Below the pieces are notes generated by a model. That model saw only the letters and a list, made by a program, of their open reading frames with translations, was not told where the DNA came from and searched no databases. A stretch of DNA of 37,797 bases, taken from positions 1 through 37,797 of the forward strand of contig JACQVA010000140.1 of NCBI GenBank assembly GCA_016210005.1, given 5' to 3'. A program made the position numbers and the translations under genes. Each line of letters starts with the position of its first letter. Positions within the stretch are counted from its first letter, which is position 1. Positions 6,212 through 13,412 of this stretch are shown here, piece after piece. This stretch comes from Deltaproteobacteria bacterium (GTDB lineage: Bacteria; Desulfobacterota; Binatia; HRBIN30; JACQVA1).

Positions 6212-7627
6212 ATGTACATCCATCATTTCGGTTTAAGCGGCGAGCCGTTTGCGCTCACCCCTGACCCAGCGTTTCTCTTCCTGAGCGCCGGGCACGCGGA
6301 AGCGCTCGCCGCCCTGAAGATAGGTCTGACCGGCCGCCGCGGTCTCGTCCTCATGACCGGCGAGGTCGGTACGGGCAAGACGACGCTGCTGTATTCCCTG
6401 CTCGGGCAGCTCGGCCCGGAGGTCCACTCGGCCTACGTTTCCAACACGCGGCTAGCCTTCGACGACATGTTGCGGCAGGCGCTGGCCGATTTCGGCTCAC
6501 CGTCCGAGAGCCGTGACCGTGTCGAGCTGTTGACCTGCCTCAACGTGTTCTTGCAACGCTGCGCCAAGGATGGCGCGATCGCGGCGCTGGTGATCGACGA
6601 GGCCCAGAACCTCGACGACGACACTTTCGAGAACATTCGCCTGCTATCCAACTTCGAGAGCTTCACCGCCAAGCTGCTCCAGATCATTCTGGTCGGGCAA
6701 CCGGAATTGGAGGCCAAGCTGCGCCGGCCGCAGCTGCGCCAGGTGGCGGAACGGGTCGCGGTCCACTGCCACGTGAGCCCGCTCACCCGCCAAGAGAGCC
6801 GGCGCTACATCGCTCACCGTCTGGAGCGGGTCGGCGGCACACTTGCCCTCTTCACCCGCCCGGCGCTGCGCCTGGTAGTGCGCCGAGCGCGTGGTATTCC
6901 CCGCCGGATGAACATTCTCTGCCACAATTCCCTGCTGTTTGCGTACGGACAAGGCGCCGAGCGCGTAGTGCGCGCACGGGTACGGGCTGCGGCAAGCGAC
7001 TGGACTGCGCGCGGGCTGGCGCATGATCGCCGCGGCCAGTCCGCTGCGGCGGATTCCACGCGCCGTCGCTTATCACTGCCGCTGGCCGCAGGCGCCAGCC
7101 TCTGCATCGCCGCTGGGCTGCTAGCGCTGATCGCCGGCAACGTCCGCCCACCGCGGCCGGTCGAGCGCGCCACCATCGCCGCGCCGCAGCTTGCGATGGC
7201 CGCCTCCTCGGCGGTGGCGCCAGACCCGCGGCGGCATGCCGGCGAAGCCGCACCGCTGGCAGCCGAGCGAGACGGCAACCAGGCCGAGGAGCAAGTCGCG
7301 CTGGCGCGCGCGCCCGTACCCGAAATCGAGGTGAGCGTGGCCGCGCCGCCGCAATTGCCACCGACACTCAACCAAGAGAGTTCTGACGACTCCGCCGGCT
7401 GGCTGGCTCCGTCTGCTGAACCCGACGCCGAACCCGATGCCGGCGTTCGCGTGATCCGCGTAACGCCAGGCACTACGCTGGCGGCGCTGACCAAAGCGGC
7501 TTACGGGGAAGTCAGCCCCGAGCTGTTGCGCCGAGTTCAGGCGGCCAACCCGCAGATTGCGGACCCAAACCGCATCCTGGCGGGCGACGCGCTGCGATTT
7601 CCCGAACTCCGCGCCCAGCGGCGGTGA
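6212..7627 (+). CDS. ExeA/GspA-like AAA ATPase with membrane anchor and LysM-like tail
   Basis: This 471-residue protein opens with the family signature Y..HFGLSGEPFALTPDP. It has Walker A GEVGTGKTT (50-58), Walker B ALVIDE (125-130), one transmembrane segment (about 289-309), and a periplasmic Pro/Ala-rich stretch. The C-terminal domain (about 413-467) is LysM-like (VIRVTPGTTLAALTKAAYG...ANPQIADPNRILAGDALRFP). ATPases of this type accompany exosortase-associated EPS loci and type II secretion (ExeA binds peptidoglycan). The likely role is an ATP-driven link between the export machine and the cell wall. The motifs suggest an active ATPase, unlike the neighbouring CpsD-like protein. No strong ribosome binding site precedes the ATG. 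Confidence 0.85.
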   Translation: MYIHHFGLSGEPFALTPDPAFLFLSAGHAEALAALKIGLTGRRGLVLMTGEVGTGKTTLLYSLLGQLGPEVHSAYVSNTRLAFDDMLRQALADFGSPSESRDRVELLTCLNVFLQRCAKDGAIAALVIDEAQNLDDDTFENIRLLSNFESFTAKLLQIILVGQPELEAKLRRPQLRQVAERVAVHCHVSPLTRQESRRYIAHRLERVGGTLALFTRPALRLVVRRARGIPRRMNILCHNSLLFAYGQGAERVVRARVRAAASDWTARGLAHDRRGQSAAADSTRRRLSLPLAAGASLCIAAGLLALIAGNVRPPRPVERATIAAPQLAMAASSAVAPDPRRHAGEAAPLAAERDGNQAEEQVALARAPVPEIEVSVAAPPQLPPTLNQESSDDSAGWLAPSAEPDAEPDAGVRVIRVTPGTTLAALTKAAYGEVSPELLRRVQAANPQIADPNRILAGDALRFPELRAQRR

Positions 7628-7639
7628 CAAGGACAGCCC

Positions 7640-8395
7640 ATGAGTGAATACTTCCGAGTGCTGAAACAGCTGGAAGAGGACGAACGCGAGCCCCAGCGAC
7701 CGGTCAGCAAGCCGGTGGCGGTGCCGCGCAAGAGCGCGCACCCCGAGCCGGCGCTGATGCCGGTCAAGAAGCCGGGCTCCTCGCCGCCGGCTTTGGCGCG
7801 GACCAGCTCGACGAGCGCGTCGTACGCCACGTTACTGGGCAACCTGCGCGCGCTCGGCGGCGCTGAAGCGATCCGGCTGGTGGTGTTTGCCAGTCCGGGC
7901 ACCAACACCACCGTACGCCCCGTGACCACCGGCTTGGCCAACCACGCCGGCGGCCTAGGCCTAGACGTTTTCGCCGCCACGCTGGCTGAGTCGGCGGGGC
8001 ATTTCGTCCTCACGCAGTTACTCGACGCCGGCGGGCGTGGCGAAAAGACGGAGCCGTTGGCGCTCGACCTCCACCGTACGGTTTGGCAGTCCGATTTCAC
8101 CGATTGGCTGAGCCGCCTCACGCCAACTCCCGATCTAGTCCTGCTCGAAGGGCCACCGCTGGAGCAGTCCGCGGACGCCGCCCTGCTGGCCCGCGCCTGT
8201 GACGGCCTGGTTATCGTCGCCGAGACTGAAGTAACTCCCCGTGAGCTGCTACGGCTGGCAGCGGAGCGGGCACGGCTGGCCGAATGCCGCACCCTGGGCG
8301 TGGTGATGCACGGAACCAAGGATTACCTGCCGGCGTGGCTGCACCGACTCCTGGGCGGCAGCGGACCAGCGCCCTTGTCCAGCGCACGAGATTGA
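7640..8395 (+). CDS. CpsD/BY-kinase-like protein with lost Walker A (pseudokinase)
   Basis: This 251-residue protein opens with SEYFRVLKQLEEDE, like EPS-associated tyrosine autokinases, then a Pro-rich linker and an adenylate-binding-like fold. Where kinases have the P-loop P-G-x-G-K-S/T, this protein has P-G-T-N-T-T (86-91), so the ATP-binding Lys is missing. The later DLVLLEGPP (165-173) aligns to the Walker B D-x-x-I-I-D-x-P-P with Glu for Asp, and the following ALLARACDGLVIVAE block is family-like. The C-terminus lacks the Tyr cluster of active BY-kinases. It probably acts, if at all, as a non-catalytic partner of the kinase-less Wzz protein. It overlaps the next start (TGATG). Confidence 0.72.
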   Translation: MSEYFRVLKQLEEDEREPQRPVSKPVAVPRKSAHPEPALMPVKKPGSSPPALARTSSTSASYATLLGNLRALGGAEAIRLVVFASPGTNTTVRPVTTGLANHAGGLGLDVFAATLAESAGHFVLTQLLDAGGRGEKTEPLALDLHRTVWQSDFTDWLSRLTPTPDLVLLEGPPLEQSADAALLARACDGLVIVAETEVTPRELLRLAAERARLAECRTLGVVMHGTKDYLPAWLHRLLGGSGPAPLSSARD

Positions 8396-9858
8396 TGACT
8401 TCGCGCCGCGCATTCTTGCTGGTAGTGCTCGAGCTCGCGGACTTGTTCGTGATCTGCGCGAGCTTCGTGGTGGCGGTGGCCGCCACCATGGAAGAGCCCC
8501 ACGTCGAGGGCTGGCTGCCGATCCTCGAAATGCGCGTCAAGCTACAGAATCTCTTCTTCCTTCTCGCTTATCTGGGCTTCTGCCACCTGGCGCTGCGCAG
8601 CCGCGGCCTCTACCGTTCGCACCGGCTGTCGTCCCCCAGCCAACTGCTGAGCGACCTCGCCGCCGGAGTTCTCATCGCCATTTGCCCCTTGGTACTGCTC
8701 GGGCCGTTGCTGCACTTTCAGTTTGTGACCAATCTGTTTTTGGCCGGCTTCACCGCCATGGCCTTCATCGGCCTGAGCCTGGAGCGAACCGTGGTGCGGG
8801 AAGTCGCGCGGCGGATTCGCCGCCGCGGCCGCAACCTGCGCGACATCATCATCATTGGCGCCGGCGACGACGCCTGCGACTTGATGGCGAAGTTGGCTCA
8901 CCATCAGGACCTCGGCTACCATGTCGTTGAGGTGATCGAGACCTCGCCCGCGCTCGCGGGTAACGGCGCCGGCAAGGGCGGAAACGGCGCCACCGGCAGC
9001 GGCGCCGGCCAGCCGGTCGATCCAGTTATTGCCCGCGTCGAAGCGCTATTGGCGCGTGGGCCGATCGACGAGATCTTCGTGGCGCTGCCGCTCGACACCT
9101 CGCAACCCCTGGTCGCCCGGCTGCTCTCGATCTGTGATGAAGAAGGCATCACCGTGCGGGTGATGGCGCATCTCGCCTCGCTCTATTGGGCGCGGGCGGT
9201 GCCCGACGAACTCGAGGGTCAGCCCGTGCTCACGATCTACACGGGGCCGCAAGAGAGCCTGGCGCTGCTGGTGAAGCGCAGCATCGACATCGTCGTGGCC
9301 CTGGTGACCCTGCTGGCCTTCGCGCCGATGTTTGCCTTGGTTGCTCTGGCCATCAGGCTGGAATCGGGTGGACCGGTGTTCTTTGCGCAGGAGCGGGTCG
9401 GTCTCAACCGCCGCCGCTTCCGGGCTTACAAGTTTCGCACGATGGTGGTGGACGCCGAGAGCATGCAGGCGCAGCTGGAATCGCTCAACGAGGCCGAGGG
9501 GCCAGTGTTCAAGATCAAGAACGACCCGCGCATCACCGGTCTCGGCCGTTGGTTGCGGCGGCTGAGCATCGATGAGCTGCCACAGCTGATCAACGTCGTG
9601 CGCGGCGAGATGAGCCTGGTCGGCCCCCGGCCGCTGCCCGTGCGCGATGTCAGCCGGATCGACGTGCGCTGGCACAAGCGCCGCTTCAGCGTCAAGCCCG
9701 GCATAACCTGTCTATGGCAAGTCAACGGGCGGCGGCCGCAGTTCGACGAGTGGGCGCGGCTGGACATGCAGTACATCGACAACTGGTCCTTGGGCCTCGA
9801 CTTCAAGATTCTGTTGAAAACCATTCCGGCGGTCTTGTCACGGCAAGGAGCGCATTGA
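8395..9858 (+). CDS. Polyprenyl-phosphate hexose-1-phosphate transferase (WcaJ/WbaP type)
   Basis: This 487-residue inner-membrane enzyme has four or five N-terminal membrane segments (to about 145), a nucleotide-binding-like middle (about 150-290) and a bacterial sugar transferase domain (about 290-487). The catalytic domain shows VKRSIDI, GGPVFFAQERVG, YKFRTM, RWLRRLSIDELPQL, GEMSLVGPRP and KPGITCLWQV. It moves sugar-1-phosphate from a nucleotide sugar to undecaprenyl phosphate, the first committed step of repeat-unit assembly. A Gly-rich insert (about 187-205, NGAGKGGNGATGSG) interrupts the middle region. ATG 8395 overlaps the upstream stop; an in-frame start 111 bases earlier would lie inside the CpsD-like gene. 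The sugar is not predictable from sequence. Confidence 0.93.
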   Translation: MTSRRAFLLVVLELADLFVICASFVVAVAATMEEPHVEGWLPILEMRVKLQNLFFLLAYLGFCHLALRSRGLYRSHRLSSPSQLLSDLAAGVLIAICPLVLLGPLLHFQFVTNLFLAGFTAMAFIGLSLERTVVREVARRIRRRGRNLRDIIIIGAGDDACDLMAKLAHHQDLGYHVVEVIETSPALAGNGAGKGGNGATGSGAGQPVDPVIARVEALLARGPIDEIFVALPLDTSQPLVARLLSICDEEGITVRVMAHLASLYWARAVPDELEGQPVLTIYTGPQESLALLVKRSIDIVVALVTLLAFAPMFALVALAIRLESGGPVFFAQERVGLNRRRFRAYKFRTMVVDAESMQAQLESLNEAEGPVFKIKNDPRITGLGRWLRRLSIDELPQLINVVRGEMSLVGPRPLPVRDVSRIDVRWHKRRFSVKPGITCLWQVNGRRPQFDEWARLDMQYIDNWSLGLDFKILLKTIPAVLSRQGAH

Positions 9859-10619
9859 CCTCGACACCCGACACTGCGGCGGCAGTCACGGTCGTCATCC
9901 CCTGCTTCAACGAAGAAGCGGCCCTGCCGCCGCTACTGGCAGGTCTGGCCGCAATGCGAGCCGGCGGACCGGCGCGCGGCTGGCATTTCATCTTCGTCGA
10001 CGACGGCAGTACCGACGGTACCTTCAGCACCTTGTTACGCGCGGCGTGCAATGATTCCCGGGTCGAGGTCTTCCGCCACCCGGAAAACCTCGGTCTGGGC
10101 GCGGCGCTGCGCACCGGCTTTGCCCATTGCATATCCCCTTACGTCTGTACCACCGGGGTCAGCTCCGTCTATCCGCCGGAGCGATTGCCCCAGTTGTTGG
10201 CGGCGTTGGCGGGCGGCGCTGCCATCGCCACGCCCGCCGGCCTCGGCGGCAATGGCAACCAGAGCTCATCGGGTGCGGCGGCAACTGCGCTTAGCCGAGT
10301 GCTCGCGCGTAGTTACAACCGGTTTCTGGGGCACGACTGGCAAACTTGTAGCTGCCTGTTTCGTGCCTATCGCCGCGAGGTCCTAGAGCGGATTCGATTT
10401 ATCGCCGACGGGGCTTTAGCGCCGGCAGAGATCCTCGGCCGAGCGCGACTCGCCGGCTATCAGGTCGAAGAAGTGGCGATGCAACTCGGCACACCCGCGG
10501 CTACACCGCAGCCCTCACGCGTACCGTTCACTATCGCTCACGCCCGTTTGCTCACCCGCATGGCCCTGACGACTGCCGTGCAGCAACTGTGGCAGTTGGG
10601 CCGGGAGTGGCGCTCGTGA
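9855..10619 (+). CDS. Glycosyltransferase family 2-like protein lacking the DxD motif
   Basis: This 254-residue protein starts at TTG 9855, overlapping the previous stop as TTGA, with AAGGAG 5 bases upstream. It has the GT2 opening VTVVIPCFNEEAALPPLL and the nucleotide-binding FVDDGSTDGT (48-56). Where GT-A enzymes carry the metal-binding D-x-D (usually M-D-A-D-x-Q-x-P-P-E), it has YVCTTGVSSVYPPE. Both Asp residues are therefore gone, although the P-P-E that follows is kept. It may be an inactive GT2 or use a metal-independent mechanism. The natural partner would be the WecG-type gene that follows with a GTGA overlap. The fold call is secure; activity is doubtful. Confidence 0.8.
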   Translation: MTSTPDTAAAVTVVIPCFNEEAALPPLLAGLAAMRAGGPARGWHFIFVDDGSTDGTFSTLLRAACNDSRVEVFRHPENLGLGAALRTGFAHCISPYVCTTGVSSVYPPERLPQLLAALAGGAAIATPAGLGGNGNQSSSGAAATALSRVLARSYNRFLGHDWQTCSCLFRAYRREVLERIRFIADGALAPAEILGRARLAGYQVEEVAMQLGTPAATPQPSRVPFTIAHARLLTRMALTTAVQQLWQLGREWRS

Positions 10620-11518
10620 GTATGCCGGTCAGAGCTGCCGCGGCGCTTTCAGCCTATACCGCTGGCAGGTTACCGGTGATACCGATCCTCGGGGTGCAGG
10701 TCACCGACGCCACCAAGCGCGAGGCCATCACCTTGTTCGAGCATTGGATTGCGACGCGCCCGGCCCGTACCCGCGCCGTTTTCATCGTCAACGCCCACAC
10801 CCTCAACTTGGCGTGCGACGATCCGGCGTACCGCGCCGTGCTCAACGCCGCTGATGTCGTCTTCGCCGACGGCACCGGGGTACGTTTGGCGGCAAGGCTC
10901 AAAGGCGTACAGTTGCGCGACAATCTGGTCGGGACCGATCTGCTCCCGGCTTTCTTCAGGGCCAAGCTCGAGTGCCACTATCGTTATTTCGTGCTCGGCG
11001 GCGCGCCGGGAACGGCCGAGCGGGCGGCGGCGCATCTGCGGCGTGAGTTTCCGGGCATCACCATCGCCGGTCACCACCATGGCTACTTCGGCCAACGCGA
11101 GGCGCCGGAGGTGGTACGTCGCATCAACGCCAGCGCGCCCGACCTGCTGCTGGTTGGGATGGGCAATCCGATTCAGGAACAGTGGATTCAGCGGCATCGC
11201 GCCGCCCTGCGGGTGCCCATCAGCGTCGGCGTCGGCGGTCTATTCGACCATTGGGCCGGCCGCTTGCAGCGTGCTCCCCGCTGGGTACGCGATCTCGGCA
11301 TGGAGTGGGCACAGATCCTGATGCAGCAGCCGCACAAGTGGCGGCGCTACGTGCTGGGCAACCCCAAGTTCGTCGCCCGCGCGCTGCTTGATGCCAGACG
11401 GGACGGCGCACCGCCCCTAATTGCGCCGCCACCGAAGACAGACCCAGCCCGCCAGGACCAGCCGATGCCGCGGCGGCCTGGCGGCGCAACGGCGGCGGAG
11501 CAGTGGACGCACAACTGA
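10616..11518 (+). CDS. WecG/TagA/CpsF-family glycosyltransferase
   Basis: This 300-residue GT26 enzyme starts at GTG 10616, with GGGAG upstream and a GTGA overlap. Conserved blocks are FIVNAHTLNLACDD, DVVFADGTGVRLAARLKG (containing the proposed catalytic Asp), RDNLVGTDLLP, VLGGAPGTAERAA, LLLVGMGNPIQEQWI and GVGGLFDHWAGRLQRAP. The family transfers ManNAc, ManNAcA or glucose-type residues to a lipid-linked first sugar on the cytoplasmic face. It is therefore a good candidate for the second sugar of the repeat unit. The C-terminal tail after about 260 is Pro/Arg-rich and overlaps the start of the next gene by 16 bases. Confidence 0.92.
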   Translation: MSMPVRAAAALSAYTAGRLPVIPILGVQVTDATKREAITLFEHWIATRPARTRAVFIVNAHTLNLACDDPAYRAVLNAADVVFADGTGVRLAARLKGVQLRDNLVGTDLLPAFFRAKLECHYRYFVLGGAPGTAERAAAHLRREFPGITIAGHHHGYFGQREAPEVVRRINASAPDLLLVGMGNPIQEQWIQRHRAALRVPISVGVGGLFDHWAGRLQRAPRWVRDLGMEWAQILMQQPHKWRRYVLGNPKFVARALLDARRDGAPPLIAPPPKTDPARQDQPMPRRPGGATAAEQWTHN

Positions 11519-12642
11519 CCGCCGAAGCAGGGCGCGGGGTCGTGCGTGACCGGTCGCGGCAAGCCACGAAACGCTGGCGCGAAAACGTCCTGCTGCTCGT
11601 GGCCAGCCTGGCAATCACCGCGGCCCTCGGCGAAGTCGCTGCTCGACTGATCTTGCCGCGCCCGTTGCCTTGGAGATTTCCCCAGTTGTCCTATCAACCC
11701 GACCCCAATGCCATCTTCGCCCTGCGCCCGAATCAGCGCGCATACAGCGCCGACCAACCCGTGCTCATTAACGCGCGCGGGCTACGGGGACCGCTGGTCC
11801 CCTACGAGCGTACCGCCGGATGGTCGCGGGTACTGTTTTTGGGCGACTCCATTACCTTCGGATATGGCGTGGCCGATGGCGAGGTCGTCACGCAACGGGT
11901 GGCAGCGATCATGAACGAGGCGGACGTGGCCGTCGAAGTAATCAACACGGCGGTGCCGGCGTACAACACCGAGCAGGAAGTCCGCTACCTCAAACAAGAG
12001 GGGCTCCGTTATCACCCCGATTGGGTGATCGTGGGGATTTGTTGGAACGACATTGCCGACAAGTCGACCGCCCAAGTAAGTGAAGATGGCTGGCTCGTGT
12101 TACCGGGACGGGAGCAGACATCGTCACTGGCGCGCTTGCTGGAGTCAGAACCGGCGTACGCGGCGCGCAACGCGATCAAGCGCTCGCGCTTAGTGTACGG
12201 CGCGCTCCAAGGCTGGCGGGCCTTGCGCGCGCCTGGGGCCACGGACCAACAGGCGCAACTGCGCGCCGACATCTTGGAGGGCCGCCACAGCCCGCGCGTC
12301 GCTGACGGCTGGGAGCGATTGGCCGGGGCGTTGCGGCAATTGCGTGAGCTGTCGGAAAATAACGGCTTTCGCCCGCTGTTGGTCGCGTTTCCGATCCCAC
12401 TGGCGCTCGCGCGCTCCTATCCACACAGCAGCTATCCGGCAACGCTCAAGCGCCTGGCTGATCGCGAGGGGCTGCCGCTGATAGATCTGACCGATGCCTT
12501 TCGCGGCGCTTACCATGGCCACGAATCGCTGTTCATCCCCTATGACGGCGATCACCCGAACGCCGCCGGCCATGCCCTGGCGGCACGGGCGATCGCGCGC
12601 TTCTTGACAGCGCCAACTGAGCAAACCCGGTCCGACTCCTGA
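11503..12642 (+). CDS. Membrane-anchored SGNH hydrolase/esterase-like protein
   Basis: This 379-residue protein has an N-terminal transmembrane anchor (about 28-48) and then an SGNH/GDSL domain facing the periplasm. The catalytic blocks are visible: VLFLGDSITFG (Ser116), ICWND (Asn182) and DGDHPNAAGH (Asp348 and His351). Such enzymes in polysaccharide loci add or remove O-acetyl or other acyl groups; direction cannot be told from sequence. The start is GTG 11503 with CGGAG upstream, inside the end of the WecG gene. The stop overlaps the next ATG (TGATG), so it is part of the coupled operon. Confidence 0.85.
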   Translation: MDAQLTAEAGRGVVRDRSRQATKRWRENVLLLVASLAITAALGEVAARLILPRPLPWRFPQLSYQPDPNAIFALRPNQRAYSADQPVLINARGLRGPLVPYERTAGWSRVLFLGDSITFGYGVADGEVVTQRVAAIMNEADVAVEVINTAVPAYNTEQEVRYLKQEGLRYHPDWVIVGICWNDIADKSTAQVSEDGWLVLPGREQTSSLARLLESEPAYAARNAIKRSRLVYGALQGWRALRAPGATDQQAQLRADILEGRHSPRVADGWERLAGALRQLRELSENNGFRPLLVAFPIPLALARSYPHSSYPATLKRLADREGLPLIDLTDAFRGAYHGHESLFIPYDGDHPNAAGHALAARAIARFLTAPTEQTRSDS

Positions 12643-13412
12643 TGGCCTTAGAAGCACGCTTCGTCCGCAATTATTACGACCAGCGCATTGCCGCGGCGTC
12701 GACCTATCTCCAGCGGCGCTGGCTGACAACGCCGGGGGACTGCAAGCGCTACTTCCAGACCCTGCTCGCGCTCGACTGGGCTCTCAGTCCGGCGCGGTTC
12801 GACACCGTGGTTGAGATCGGCTGCGGCCCCGGAGTCTGGACGCGACTAATCGCCGCTCACGCGCGCCGGGTGTTTGCCCTCGACATTTCCGCCGGCATGC
12901 TGGCGCAATTTGCGAATGACTTGACCGGCTGCGGGCCGGTCGAGCGCGTCTGCGCTGACTTCACCTCGGCCCCGTTGGCCCGCGATACCGCCGACGCGAT
13001 CATCTGCATTCGTGCCCTCGAGTACTTCCCCGACAAGGAGGCCGCCATCGGTGAAATGGCGCGCGTCGGGCGTGACGGCGCCAGCCTCTTCATCGTTACG
13101 AAAAACCCTGACTATCGACGCGGGCGCAACGGCAGCGAACCCAGCAGTGCCGAGCGCGCTCGCCTGCACTCTGGCCAGATCGCGCCGGTGCAACTGACCA
13201 CTATTTTACGCCGGCACGGCTTCGCCGACCTCAAAGTAAGGGCGGTGACTCTGTTGCGAACTGAGATGCCGGCAGTCTGGGGTCTGTGTGACGTGCTCCA
13301 CTCACTGGCCTGGAAGTACCCGGCCGCGTCCACGCTGCCTGGTTGGGTGCGGCCCCACGTCGAGAGCTACGTGGTGACCGGAACGCTGCAAAAGCTCCCC
13401 CAACGCGCTTGA
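12642..13412 (+). CDS. Class I SAM-dependent methyltransferase
   Basis: This 256-residue cytosolic protein has a Rossmann-type methyltransferase core. Motif I is VEIGCGPG (57-64), followed by the acidic strand VFALDIS, a post-I segment VCADFTSAPL, and a methyltransf_11-like ICIRALEYFPDKEAAIGEMARV. It probably methylates a sugar hydroxyl or carboxyl of the repeat unit. The start overlaps the upstream stop (TGATG). The end overlaps the TTG start of a gene whose N-terminus looks like a damaged relative of the same fold, so the pair may work together. Confidence 0.85.
   Translation: MALEARFVRNYYDQRIAAASTYLQRRWLTTPGDCKRYFQTLLALDWALSPARFDTVVEIGCGPGVWTRLIAAHARRVFALDISAGMLAQFANDLTGCGPVERVCADFTSAPLARDTADAIICIRALEYFPDKEAAIGEMARVGRDGASLFIVTKNPDYRRGRNGSEPSSAERARLHSGQIAPVQLTTILRRHGFADLKVRAVTLLRTEMPAVWGLCDVLHSLAWKYPAASTLPGWVRPHVESYVVTGTLQKLPQRA

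Noticed and set aside
8284-8394. Upstream in-frame extension of the sugar transferase
   Set aside because: It lies within the CpsD-like gene, is not membrane-like, and the ATG at 8395 overlaps the stop in the same manner as other junctions.
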